DNA of 64,000 nucleotides from Serpentinicella alkaliphila (GTDB taxonomy: Bacteria; Bacillota; Clostridia; Peptostreptococcales; Natronincolaceae), in assembly GCF_018141405.1 (NCBI RefSeq), contig NZ_CP058648.1, forward strand, positions 2,123,001 to 2,187,000. The letters run 5' to 3'. This document shows positions 17,109 through 26,656 of the stretch, piece by piece (within the stretch, counting starts at the first letter, position 1; each line of letters begins with the position of its first letter). Both the position numbers and the translations under genes were made by a program. The notes beneath the pieces are model-generated. The model was given only the letters and a program-made list of their open reading frames with translations, searched no databases and was not told where the DNA came from.

Positions 17109-17686
17109 ATGAAGATATTTTATTTTTCAGGCACAGGAAATTCTTATCAAATTGCAAAAAAGATAAGTAACTCATTTGATGATAATGTTGAGTTGATTAG
17201 AATAAAAGACAATGACAACGTTGGAATCATTAAAGATAAAATTGTGAGTATAGTATTCCCCATATATTACTTTGGTTTGCCTGTATTAGTAGAAGAGTTC
17301 ATTAGAGAAATTAATATTTCTGAAGATACTTATCTTTTCATTATAGTTACAAAAGGTGTTTCTCTAGGAGGTGGTGTAAAAACACAGCTAGAAAAACTAT
17401 TTGAAGGAAAAAAGAAGTACAACTATTTTCAATATATAACAATGGGAGATAATTTTGTTCTTGATTTTTGGGATGCAACAAACAAAACTGAAAGATTAAT
17501 TAGAAATAAAAAAGCAACAGCGAAATTATTAAAATAGCAAAGGCAATAAAGAATCATCAAAATAGAAAGAAGTATGCATTTATAGATTACTTTAATTTTA
17601 TTACAAAAAACATACCTAGATACGGATATAACTCATACTCCGCTGAATGTATTTTAGTTTTAGATGAATTAAATTATCATTTTTAA
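17109..17686 (+). pseudogene. EFR1-type flavodoxin/ferredoxin protein, 5' part
   Basis: MKIFYFSGTGNSYQIAKKIS is the flavodoxin FMN-phosphate loop (S-G-T-G-N-S), followed by IVFPIYYFGLPVLVEEFI and FIIVTKGVSLGGGVKTQLEKLFEGKK. A frameshift near 17530 moves the match to another frame (AKAIKNHQNRKKYAFIDYFNFITKNIPRYGYNSYSAECILVLDELNYHF), which stops at 17686. The ferredoxin half is found at 20930-21193, after two insertion sequences. Intact EFR1 proteins pass electrons between an FMN domain and two 4Fe-4S clusters; this one is broken. Confidence 0.8.
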
Positions 17687-17689
17687 AAA

Positions 17690-19440
17690 GCGCCCCTAAT
17701 AAAGAAATCCTCAGGTATTTCTAGGTATTTCATAACGGTTTTGACATTGTCTTCTAAAGGTTTATGATATCCTCGATGAAGGATAAACCGTTAATTTTTA
17801 CAGTAGACGTTGCAACTGAAAAAAATATTCTATAAATTGCCATAAGTGAAGGGCGATCCATCTTTATTTTACCAGGACCAACAATTGTTAATTTATCATT
17901 TTCTAAGCCTCTTCTTACAAGATATTCAGCTACACTTAATAAAAGCATTAGAATAAGTAACAGATAACCCAATGCCTCTACACGTCTAGGTGAATCAACA
18001 AAAAATGAGTTGACAAATTGAGGTGATTTCATGCTTTTTTCATCCTTGGTCACTGCAAAAGTAAAAGTATATTTTAAGCCAACTGTATCCTTGGAAGTAT
18101 CTTGACTAGGTCTACCCCTACGCCTTATTTCTTGGCTTTCTATTTCTATAGACACTTTGTGATACTGGAGTTTATTTAACTCTTGGCGATTTAATTTATT
18201 AATTTCAAGCTGTGCATCTTCTAAACAGGCAAAGCTTCTTTGATTCATAGTTTTAGCTAGTTTTTCTAAGGTTTTGGATTCATTGAGAATACGTTTTTCA
18301 AGGGTCTTTGCTTTCTGAAACTTAAGTTTTTCTGAATAGCATACTGCCATCTTAAGTGGAATTCCTTGATATACACATTCAGTTTCATAGACACGGTAAA
18401 GTGATGGCTTTGTTGATGTTGGAACTTCAACAGTAGGAAGTTCATTAAGGTGTAGCCAGGCATATTCTAGTGCTTTTTTACCTTCTTTTATATTATCTGG
18501 CATACGTGTAATCAGCTCAATACCTAGGGAACGTGATTTTTGTAGGAATGCTTTTGTAAAAGCGGCACTATCAGCAATGTAGAAAAATTCTTCTTGTTCT
18601 AATTCAAACTGCTCCCGTAGCTGCACTGCGCGGTCTAGATAATCAATATTAGAATGCTTATCATCGGCATTACCGGATAACAAAAGTCCGTCAATGCAAA
18701 TGCCTTGAGTTGTGCCCAAAGCAAACTTAATTTGTTTCTTATCAAAGCGCTTTTGTTTTGAGTAACCAAAGGTAATATCAACGACTCCTGCAGTACCATC
18801 ACTTGTTTCATACTGTCCCCACATTACCTTTGAAGTAGTATCAAAGTTAATATTAGAAAGCTTAATGCCATAACGCTTGAAGGCACTTACTGATAACTCT
18901 GAGTACAAAGCTAAGCATCCTGCATCAACCATAGCATCTAGGAAGCCACCAAACCTATCATCATTAAGCTTATTTATATCAATAGGAATGCCAAAAATGG
19001 TTTCAAGATCAGTATTTTGAAAATATTCGTCCATTCGTGATAGAGGGTGATGATCATCTGCCATGTTGATTAGCATTAGTTGAGCCATAATTCCATAGGA
19101 AATATCAGTTGGGCGACCTTGATGTTGTTCTAAATGTTTATTAAAAATTGTATCCAAATTAACTTGTTGACAAAGACCAGCGATGAGTCCAGCTTTACCG
19201 TCATAAAATGATTTGATTTGGCCAAAATCAATCTTCATAAATTCACCTTGTATAATGAAAACATAGGGGAAGTCATTATACATTTTCCTTTCTAGATTAT
19301 TTTCTATATAATCTTTATAGGCGCTGTGGATTAGTTTGTTCACCTACGGCAGCTGTCCCTATACAGCCGACTGTTTCTTTTGAGGCTATAACCACAGCTC
19401 TATGTTCATTTGTTAATTAGTTAGATAACGCTTTGACGTT
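17690..19440 (-). mobile_element. IS1634-family insertion sequence
   Basis: It contains a single long transposase gene and lies inside the EFR1 gene. The exact ends are unresolved; sequence with no coding match runs from about 17690 to the transposase stop and from 19240 to about 19440. Together with the IS110 that follows, it separates the flavodoxin and ferredoxin halves by about 3.2 kb. Confidence 0.7.
17754..19238 (-). CDS. IS1634-family DDE transposase
   Basis: The protein has 494 residues from ATG 19236-19238, which follows AAGGTGA; an in-frame start 35 codons earlier lacks a ribosome site. The N-terminal DUF4277-like part (FYDGKAGLIAGLCQQVNLDTIFNKHL...GRPTDISYGIMAQLMLINM) precedes a DDE core with FDTTSKVMWG, SGNADDKHSNIDYLDR and FFYIADSAAFT. 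The C-terminus has VEALGYLLLILMLLLSVAEYLVRRGL. Family membership is clear from these blocks; the gene appears intact, so the element may be active. Confidence 0.88.
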   Translation of the reverse strand: MKIDFGQIKSFYDGKAGLIAGLCQQVNLDTIFNKHLEQHQGRPTDISYGIMAQLMLINMADDHHPLSRMDEYFQNTDLETIFGIPIDINKLNDDRFGGFLDAMVDAGCLALYSELSVSAFKRYGIKLSNINFDTTSKVMWGQYETSDGTAGVVDITFGYSKQKRFDKKQIKFALGTTQGICIDGLLLSGNADDKHSNIDYLDRAVQLREQFELEQEEFFYIADSAAFTKAFLQKSRSLGIELITRMPDNIKEGKKALEYAWLHLNELPTVEVPTSTKPSLYRVYETECVYQGIPLKMAVCYSEKLKFQKAKTLEKRILNESKTLEKLAKTMNQRSFACLEDAQLEINKLNRQELNKLQYHKVSIEIESQEIRRRGRPSQDTSKDTVGLKYTFTFAVTKDEKSMKSPQFVNSFFVDSPRRVEALGYLLLILMLLLSVAEYLVRRGLENDKLTIVGPGKIKMDRPSLMAIYRIFFSVATSTVKINGLSFIEDIINL

Positions 19441-19514
19441 TTATATATAGCAAGGATACATTTAACATAGGGTTTGTGGAAACATAGCGTACTATATTTA
19501 AGGAGTTGATTACT

Positions 19515-20694
19515 ATGTTATTTGTGGGCATTGATGTTGCCAAAGCTAAACACGATTGTTTGTATCTTAGACTCTGATGGTGTTATTCATACTAATTCTT
19601 TACGTATTTCTAATTCTAAGGAAGGTTTTGATACCCTATATTCTTCTATCCTTTCTGCTCTTACTCCAAGAGTATTAACAACGTAAAAATAGGACTTGAA
19701 TCAACAGGTCATTACAAAGACAAATATCACAAATTATCTGTATTCCAAAGGCTTTCAGGTCACCATCCTAAATCCATTGGCTACTAATCTTTTCCGTAAG
19801 GCTCAAACCCTTAGGAAAACTAAAACAGATAAGACCGACGCTAAGGTCATTGCAACTATGCTCTTTACTGATGAATCTAAATCCTATTCACCAGTATCAT
19901 ATCAGATTCAGGAGCTAAAGTCACTAACAAGACACCGTCATAGAATGGTTAGTTACCGTTCTAGACTTAAACTTTCAGTTAGTCGCTTAATAGATATCAT
20001 TTTTCCTGAATTGCCAAGCTTATTTTGGTCTATACACCAAAGTTCCAGCTATGCATTATTAATTGAATTACCAACCCCCGATAGTATTTACAACTGCAAT
20101 CTGACAAAGTTGACAAACCTAATAAGAACAGCCTCTAAAGGTAAATATAGCAAAGAGAAAGCAATTGCTTTAAAAGAGCTTGCTATCAAATCTATTGGGT
20201 CAAGCAATCGCTCTCTGACCTTCGAATTACAACAAACTATTCGCCTCATACAATCTGTACAAACAGAAATAGATGCATTAGATAATCAAATTAAATTAGT
20301 CGTACAAGAACTCAATACCCCACTCATTACTATTCCTGGCATTGGATATACTCTAGCTGCCATTATATTAGCTGAAATTGGTCATATTGATCGTTTCTCC
20401 AACCCAGCTAAACTTCTTGCATTTGCAGGTATGGATCCTTCTACTTACCAATCTGGGACTTACAATGCATCTAAAACTCCAATGGTTAAGAGAGGCTCTA
20501 CATACCTTAGGTGGGCTATTATGCAAGCATCTAGACTTGTTGCTATGCGCGATAAAGTCTTTAGTGATTATATGGTCAAAAAGCGTTCTGAAGGCAAACA
20601 CTTCAATGTTGCCAGATGCCATGTCGGTAAAAAGTTAATTAGGGTAATTTACTACCTCCTAAAAAACAATACTGCATTTGTTCCACAAGTCTAA
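19515..20694 (+). pseudogene. IS110-family transposase, frameshifted
   Basis: Starts MLFVGIDVAKAKHDC (DEDD-type RuvC-like domain) at 19515 after AAGGAG, but the frame closes after 20 codons. The match continues in other frames (LDSDGVIHTNSLRISNSKEGFDTLYSSIL, then NVKIGLESTGHY) and finally in a long frame from about 19725 with TKTDKTDAKVIATML and LITIPGIGYTLAAIILAEIG...FSNPAKLLAFAGMDPS, the C-terminal helix-hairpin-helix and Ser-containing domain of IS110. At least two or three frameshifts, so inactive. It sits within the interrupted EFR1 gene, not in an attC-like site. Confidence 0.85.
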
Positions 20695-20710
20695 TTTAAT
20701 CTATTTTTTT

Positions 20711-20735
20711 CAGAGCAACTGAGTTGCTCTGTTTG
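20711..20735 (+). terminator. Rho-independent terminator after the IS110 gene
   Basis: CAGAGCAAC-TGA-GTTGCTCTG is a perfect 9-bp stem followed by TTTGT, 17 bp after the transposase stop. Confidence 0.7.
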
Positions 20736-20905
20736 TCATGCATTTTTTTGTAATAGATGTCTTTAAAATTATTTTCTTCATGACTTCTTTAAATACGAAA
20801 TTTTTCTTGACTTCATATAGTTAGTCTCGAATATATTAATATATACTTATTCGAGATGAAATTCAAAAATCCTTTTTGTATATTTATGGAAATTAAAATA
20901 TTTAC

Positions 20906-21193
20906 TTGGTAAATTTAGTTAGGCGGAAAATGAGATATAAAACATATAAACAGAATATTTATTTGAAAGGTAACTTCTTTGTTGTGGATAAAAAACAATG
21001 TATTCTTTGTGAAAAATGTGAGAAATCATGTCCAGTAAATAATATTAAAATAACTACTAAAGTAGAGTGGAAACATGAAAAATGTCAGATGTGTTTAGCG
21101 TGTTTTCATTGTTGCCCCCGAAATGCTGTTAAATATGAAAACAAAGCAAAATGTATAGATACAAAAAATAAAACACAATATTGTAATTATTAG
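20906..21193 (+). pseudogene. EFR1-type protein, 3' ferredoxin half
   Basis: KNFFVVDKKQ-type sequence with CILCEKCEKSCPVNN and CQMCLACFHCCPRNA gives two CxxCxxCxxxCP motifs for 4Fe-4S clusters, ending NYLKY-like at 21193. It lacks its own credible ribosome site. In order and spacing it is the missing C-terminal half of the flavodoxin fragment at 17109. The real continuity probably begins around 20930. It is followed 80 bp later by site M, as expected for one cassette. Confidence 0.75.
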
Positions 21194-21274
21194 GTTTAGA
21201 ACGGATCATGATACTTAGAATAAAAGGGCGGTCGTTAGTGACCGATCTATTCTTCGAAGTCCGCTATATTACAT

Positions 21275-21422
21275 ACATAACAATGCATTTGCATAAAGTT
21301 GCTGGAAGCGTTGTTTAGGGAAAGTTCAGAGCACCACACGCTTCTCAATGGGAGCGAAGCTCCGCTATGGGGTATTCCTTGGGGCCCGGTTCGAAGGCGT
21401 CGCAAATGCGGGAACGTTATCT
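21275..21422 (+). repeat. attC-like site M
   Basis: Left core ACATAAC (21275-21281), right core GTTATCT (21416-21422). The arms GCATTTGC and GCAAATGC pair over 8 bp; the inner hairpin is GGAGC-GAA-GCTCC. The left half is almost identical to site F. Confidence 0.82.
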
Positions 21423-21470
21423 GAAATTCTCTAATTATAAAATAAAGTTTTGTAAAAAGGAGATCTATTG

Positions 21471-22130
21471 ATGTCAGAGAAAAAGGAATTATTGAAAATA
21501 TATTATATTTATATAGGATTATTTGCTCTTACTAATATTGTGAGTTCAATAAGTATTACTTTGATTGATGGGAAGAAAGCATTAATAACTGGAATTATTT
21601 GGGTAATTGCAACGATTCTAATATATTACTTTCTTATCAGCAAAAAAGAGAGTTTGATTATCATTTACTCGACTATTAATGCTATTTTAACTGGAGTTGT
21701 AATAAGTTCTTATTATTCAATAAAATTAGCATCTCCATATAACCCATTAATACTTGTGGTCATGTTTGCAATTTCAATGTTGCTAAATTATAAATTTCTA
21801 ATAAAAATAAAACAGAAAAAAACTTTTATAAAGAATAATATTATAGCTACAACGATAGTCATTATCATTTCTGTGATTGTTTGGATTGTTTATAGCTTGT
21901 CAGTAGGAAGTAGTCTATTATTTATGAATGTTATATATTTATGCTTTAATATTTCACTTTTTAGAGCTATAGATAAAGATTATATATATATTAGGATATT
22001 AGGTAATGCATCTATGCTAATGTTTGGGGGAATTTTGTTTTTTGTAATTCAAGCATTAACAGAAGGAGAAGGAATTGATATCTTTGTTGATAGTTGGTCA
22101 GAAAATTATAACAAGAAAAGAATTAAATGA
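21471..22130 (+). CDS. Multi-pass membrane protein, unknown
   Basis: The protein has 219 residues; ATG 21471 lies 8 bp after AAGGAG. About six hydrophobic segments are visible (near residues 11-30, 36-54, 60-78, 86-104, 122-142, 150-165 and 176-194), separated by short basic loops such as KIKQKKTFIK. The soluble tail is EGEGIDIFVDSWSENYNKKRIK. I recognise no family or transport motif. Cassette gene 49 bp after the site M core. Confidence 0.65.
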   Translation: MSEKKELLKIYYIYIGLFALTNIVSSISITLIDGKKALITGIIWVIATILIYYFLISKKESLIIIYSTINAILTGVVISSYYSIKLASPYNPLILVVMFAISMLLNYKFLIKIKQKKTFIKNNIIATTIVIIISVIVWIVYSLSVGSSLLFMNVIYLCFNISLFRAIDKDYIYIRILGNASMLMFGGILFFVIQALTEGEGIDIFVDSWSENYNKKRIK

Positions 22131-22134
22131 TATT

Positions 22135-22560
22135 TGGTGTATCGAAAGTCGTTGAACTTCAGACAAGTGCATTTAGAGGATTCTATTTATACAAGTAACA
22201 TAGATTGACAGCCTAATAGCGTGCTTCGGCACGAATACTCAAACACATTGTTGAACGAAACCGCTAATCCCGGTGGTTTTTAAAAACCATATTCACCTAT
22301 AATATATACTATTAGACATTACTTCCCCTTTTCCTTTACGATGATATTGCAATAAAAAATATTTAGTAAATGAGGTTTATTATGTCTCAGTTATAAAAAA
22401 AAATGAAAATGGATTTAACCTTAAAGGGATATAGCCCTAAAACCCAAAAAACTTATTCGAACAATGTATCTGACTTACCTAAGCAATTTGCTAAATATCC
22501 TGAGTTACTTACTACTGCCATTGTAAGTAGCGAATTTAGTTAAAATGTTACTCCATTCTT
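22135..22560 (+). mobile_element. Remnant of a third recombinase/IS91 unit, opposite orientation
   Basis: The end GTTGAACGAAACCGCTAAT (22250 on) and the stretch up to ATGTCTCAGTTA at 22382 match the recombinase end of copies 1 and 2 but run on the + strand. The recombinase N-terminus follows with a stop at codon 5 (KKMKMDLTLKGYSPKTQKTYSNNVSDLPKQFAKYPELL) and is truncated near 22520. The flank CTCAAACACATT is an attC left arm read backwards, so the junction type is the same as in copies 1 and 2. A GTGTATC stretch near 22137 recalls the palindrome of sites B and G. Confidence 0.7.
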
Positions 22561-22639
22561 AATCTGAAACTTGGTTTTTCATAACAGGTACCCCCTTAGA
22601 AATTTATACCTGTTATTATAGTAAAAGTGATAAACTTAA

Positions 22640-22757
22640 ACTAGACGTGGATACATTAGGAATTACAGAGCACCACTTCCCTTCACCGGGAGGAAAACTC
22701 CACCAAGGGGTAGGTTTATCGGATCCGGCTCAGGGACTTCGAAACACAAAACCGTTA
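22640..22757 (+). repeat. attC-like site O, left part eroded, split by a group II intron
   Basis: The common-type interior is recognisable (CAGAGCACCACTTCCC, GGGAGGAAAACTCC, ending TTCGAAACACAAAACC). The right core begins GTTA at 22754-22757 and is cut there by the intron start GTGCGCC. After the intron the sequence continues (A)GACTAATGG, so the uninterrupted core would read GTTAGAC or GTTAAGA. The left core and arm are not recognisable. Confidence 0.65.
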
Positions 22758-23228
22758 GTGCGCCAAGTAAAGCTTGGCATTTCTTACAGGGTGAGAGTCC
22801 CTGTCAGGCAAGGTCTAGCCAACTACCTGTATCGAGTGTTGCACCGATGCTAGCGACAGCAAAGGTGAAGCGTACACAGAGAATCAAATAGGCCATAGGG
22901 GAGACCGTAATCCCTGAAGCATATTCAGCCCCGTAAATCGTGTTCCTAGTAAAATAGGAAGAATGCAGATGACGACGTGTTTAACGTTACGGAAGTCAAT
23001 ACAAGAGAATCGTTATTGGTGAGATTCTTGAGGGTCTGTCGGGGTCATAGAACATGGCATGTATGAAGAGGATATCAGGAACTTAGGAGGACCTGTAGGT
23101 TCCAGCAACTGCTGGTAGACCTATCCAACCGAAAAATAGGACGGTCAATGACACTACAGGGTTCGGATCAACTCATAGTATTTTAAGGTTGGGAGAGCCC
23201 ACTACATGGGGAATAGGTTGACAGAAAT

Positions 23229-24844
23229 ATGTACTTCGTAAAGGAAACATTAGCCGGACATGTAGGGCTGGACAAACTAATGCAAACCTCACTGCGAGGA
23301 ATAAGGCAGAAGGCAAAACAAAATAAAAAGCATAGATTTCAAAACCTGTATCAACTACTAAATGAAAATACTTTGACAGAATCTTGGAGGAAATTAAACA
23401 AGAAGGCCTCAGCTGGTGTTGATAAGATAACTGCTAAGGAGTTTGAGTTAAATCTAAAGGAAAATATCAAAGAAATTACCAGTAGTTTAAAGGATAGAAG
23501 ATATCGTGCAAAACTAGTTCGTAGAGTTAACATACCGAAAGGAAACGGTAAAACCCGTCCACTTGGTATTCCGACAATATCAGATAAACTAGTTCAAAAG
23601 GTCTGTCGCCGAAATATTAGAAACTATTTATGAAGAAGATTTTCTAGATTGTAGTTATGGATATCGTCCCAATATAGGGGCGCATCATGCGATAAAAGAC
23701 CTAACTAAAGAGCTACAGTTTAATAAGTATAGCTATGTAGTAGAAGCTGATATAAAAGGGTTCTTTAATGATATTGACCATGAATGGTTAATTAGGATGA
23801 TTGAAGAAAGAGTACATGATAGTGCTATACTAGGCTTAATCAGAAAATGGTTAAAAGCAGGGGTGCTTGACGTCAATCAGCAAGTGATACATCCAGCAAC
23901 TGGAACTTCTGAAGGTGGATTATGCAAAGTTGATGATTATGCAAAGTAAACTCTGCAAAGCATTGAATTGTATAGTGTTTCGAAGAATTTACTTAGCATA
24001 ATATCCTAAGCTGTTTTTAAGTGAAAAGCTTAGGAAGTATCTTTTTTACTTGTTTCAGTCGTATATTTTTCTAAATTCTTTGAAAAATTGTGCTTTGCCT
24101 TATATCTCCAAGTGGAACATTATGCAAAGTAAAATTACAATGACATTTGTATTTATAAGGATTTGAGGTGTTTACTTTACATAATTACTTACTTTGCATA
24201 AGGTGGTATCATTAGTCCGATTCTAGCAAATATATATCTGCACTTTGTTCTAGACTTATGGTTCCAGAAAATAGTAAAGCCTAGATGTGAAGGAGAGGCA
24301 TACCTTTGTAGATACTGTGACGATTTTGTATGTGCCTTTCGATATAAGAAGGATGCAGAAAAGTTCTACGTAGCACTAGGTAATAGATTAGGAAAATTTG
24401 GACTAGAATTATCCAAGGAAAAGACCAATATCATTAGCTTCTCAAGGTTCCGCAAGGAAGAAAATACTCATTTTGATTTTATGGGGTTCGAGTTTAGAAG
24501 GGATGTATCCCTTAAAGGAAAAGATATTATTAAAAGAAGTACTTCCAAGAATAAACTAAGAACTTCCTTGTTGAATTTCAAAGTATGGTGCAGGGAGAGT
24601 CGAGATAAGAGAATGAGGAAAATAACTGAGGGGATATTATAACTACTACGGATTGATTGGAAACTACAAAAGTCTATGGAAATTCTATACTATAGCTATG
24701 GGGATATTATATAAGTGGCTAAATAGACGAAGTCAGAGAAAGAGCTTCAACAGGAGTGAATTCACTAGACTAATGAAACGGTATGGAATATTAAAGCCAA
24801 GGATTTTAGAGAGTGGAAATCAACAGTTAGAATTTCAATTTTGA
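23229..24844 (+). pseudogene. Group II intron reverse transcriptase/maturase, broken
   Basis: The RT0-RT4 blocks appear in three frames: SWRKLNKKASAGVDKIT and RRVNIPKGNGKTRPLGIPT; then ILETIYEEDFLDCSYGYRPN and VVEADIKGFFNDIDH; then TSEGG / IISPILANIYLHFVLDLWF and the catalytic RYCDDFVCAF. The maturase X domain and tail (GYYNYYGLIGNYKSLWKFY...YGILKPRIL) follow. There are frameshifts near 23610 and 24640 and a 282-bp insertion at the GG-IISP position, so the protein is not made and any splicing would need help in trans. Confidence 0.85.
23919..24200. mobile_element. 282-bp MITE-like insertion in the maturase gene
   Basis: The insert begins ATTATGCAAAGT and ends ACTTTGCATA, an inverted repeat, and is flanked by AGGTGG on both sides (23913-23918 and 24201-24206). 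The 12-mer ATTATGCAAAGT recurs at 23936 and 24119, so the ends carry multiple repeats, as in IS21-type elements. It encodes no protein. Removing it restores TSEGG-IISP in the reverse transcriptase. Confidence 0.75.
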
Positions 24845-25067
24845 CTTGCTGAATTACGGAACCGAATATTTCTGAAGATCCCGGTGCGGTAGTTCCGCAC
24901 ACCGGGATCTGTGCGGGTGCGTCGGGTAACTGGCGCGTCTACCGTGACTGTGATAGACTAATGGAATTTTAGAGTGTATTTATAGGGACGTATTAATTAT
25001 AGTTTAGAGTATTTAAAATTGCTATAAGTTAGCAAAGATTATTTATATAACAGAAAGAGGTATATTT

Positions 25068-25526
25068 ATGAAGAAGCCTAAATATAAGAGTGACGTATAC
25101 GCATTCGTATTTTTGTCTTTAGGACTAGGATTTATTTTCTTTGGTTGTTTAAGCTTTATAAATATTATAAAACCGACAGCATATTCATCTGTGCAAGACC
25201 CGATTTTGGCAGGCCAAATATTTTGTTTTTTGGGAACAACTCTTTGTGTTATACAATCAGGATTTAGAATTTTTAGCTATAAACAAGAAAAGTTACATCG
25301 TGAGTTAATTTCAAAGGGGACTAAAACTGTTGGTATAATAGAAAAAATATCTTTACAAAAAGGGATAACATTTGTGAAAAAATCACCATTTATAGTTTAC
25401 TATACCTATTTATATAAAGACAAAATATATCATAACAAAAGTTGCTTATTATGGGATAAACCAAATTTAAGTAAGGGTGATAAGATTAATATTTTTGTTA
25501 ATGACATTGGGCAATCAACATTCTAA
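25068..25526 (+). CDS. DUF3592-like two-helix membrane protein
   Basis: The protein has 152 residues; ATG follows AGAAAGAGG. Two membrane segments (about residues 11-32 and 47-66) are followed by a cytoplasmic or external beta domain with GIIEKISLQKG...PFIVYYTYLYKDKIYHNKSCLLW...KGDKINIFVN, the pattern of DUF3592 proteins. Function unknown. It lies just behind the group II intron and is likely a cassette gene whose upstream attC is site O. Confidence 0.65.
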   Translation: MKKPKYKSDVYAFVFLSLGLGFIFFGCLSFINIIKPTAYSSVQDPILAGQIFCFLGTTLCVIQSGFRIFSYKQEKLHRELISKGTKTVGIIEKISLQKGITFVKKSPFIVYYTYLYKDKIYHNKSCLLWDKPNLSKGDKINIFVNDIGQSTF

Positions 25527-25768
25527 TTATAGTATTTATTATGAGCATAATATTAAGTTGTTAAAATTATAAAAAATTATGATGGATGGCTGATTTTGAC
25601 GAAATTCAAGTTTCAGAGGTTAGAGTAATCACCTGATAATAAAAATGCTTTGAAAAGGGTCGATAGAAATGTTATCAAGGAATTTTATAACAGTATAAAT
25701 GGTTGTTTTATCTGTTTTTTAAGTTCTTTTTTTACACTATTTGGTATAATTACTGTGTATACATGACT

Positions 25769-26101
25769 ATTTAACCTTCTTGAATTAATGGATCATTTAA
25801 GTCTTTAAGAGTAGAAAATTCACCATTGTTGATTTCATTTTGAGTTTCGTTTAGGGCACTAGCTAATTCTTTTTTTTCGTTCAGGCATTCTAGTAGCTTA
25901 GTTTTTTTGAATACCCTTGATTAATCAGATCTCTTATTATTAGACCTTCTAAAATTAGAGGAGATCTTTTTTTCTAAGTATTAATCTACCCTGTTCATCA
26001 ACATAAACAATAAGGTTATCTTTAGGGCGAATATTAGCCTTTTTTCTTAACTCTTTAGGTAATGTAATTTGACCACGTTCATTTATTTACACAACAAACA
26101 T
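25769..26101 (-). pseudogene. AbrB/MazE-type DNA-binding protein, degraded
   Basis: The swapped-hairpin domain reads INERGQITLPKELRKKANIRPKDNLIVYVDEQGRLIL, unmistakably AbrB/SpoVT type. A TAA interrupts the start (MFVV-stop-INERGQ) and further frame changes precede the tail KLLECLNEKKELASALNETQNEINNGEFSTLKDLNDPLIQEG. It was probably an antitoxin or a transition-state regulator. It lies on the minus strand between DUF3592 and site P. Confidence 0.65.
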
Positions 26102-26171
26102 ATATAACCATCCTTTTGTAATTCATAATTTAGAATACTGATTTTCTGATTATATTATATCTTGTTTTGCT

Positions 26172-26282
26172 TGATGTGTTGTTTACAGCATCCCACATCT
26201 ATTCAACCGAGAGCGCAGCTCTACAAAAGCTGAGGGTAAGTGGATCCGGCTTAAAGATGTCTCAAACACAGAATCGTTAGTT
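26172..26282 (+). repeat. attC-like site P, degraded
   Basis: Left side TGATGTGTTGTTTACAG without a clear core; right side TCAAACACAGAATC followed by the core GTTAGTT (26276-26282). GTGTT(G)TT and CAAACAC can still pair. The inner hairpin GAGAGC-GC-AGCTCT is preserved. It is shorter than its relatives by about 35 bp. Confidence 0.6.
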
Positions 26283-26369
26283 GAAAATACAAAATACGGG
26301 TAGGATGTAGAGTCAATGGTTTTGTCTCTTGTTACTGAACAACAGATGTAAATGTTTCGGAAAAGGGAT

Positions 26370-26573
26370 ATGAAATTAGATAAAAAAATTAGAGCAATCT
26401 TTATTGGTGATGTTAGGTTTGATCGGTGTCCTGTTTTTGAGCTAAATATGGAAACGAACTATTTTGAGATGTTAGTCGATAAATAATTTAGATATGAGAA
26501 AGTATGTGTAGAGGAGGATGATGATTTTTTGATTTTCACAGTGGAAAATGACAGGACAGACAGTCTTAGTTGA
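26370..26573 (+). pseudogene. Short decayed cassette gene
   Basis: MKLDKKIRAIFIGDVRFDRCPVFELNMETNYFEMLVDK meets a TAA and continues in the same frame as FRYEKVCVEEDDDFLIFTVENDRTDSLS before another stop. It was probably a gene of some 70-90 residues. No family recognised. It stands alone between sites P and Q. Confidence 0.4.
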
Positions 26574-26656
26574 GAAGTAGTTCTATGTATGACCAATAGT
26601 AATACTTTTATTAGGAGGTGTAAAGTTATACTAAAGAACTAGACATGTTCTAGCAT

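Larger units (their letters stand above)
22758..24954 (+). mobile_element. Group II intron inserted in an attC-like core
   Basis: The 5' end GTGCGCC, the structured leader with exon-binding-type loops to about 23220, a maturase gene, and a GC-rich 3' region (about 24870-24954: CCCGGTGCGG/CCGCACACCGGG and a domain-V-like hairpin with GTAA loop) identify it. Its GC content is higher than the neighbours. The 3' end is placed near 24954 because the next bases (A)GAC complete the attC core. The exact end needs a covariance model. Confidence 0.8.

Noticed and set aside
20368-20638. Alternative frames inside the IS110 gene
   Set aside because: The long frame carries the IS110 motifs; the others have no family match.
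19515-20694. IS1111-attC-type insertion into an attC
   Set aside because: IS1111/IS110 elements are known to target attC, but this one lies within the EFR1 gene and the second copy (41510-43034) has no attC-like flank.
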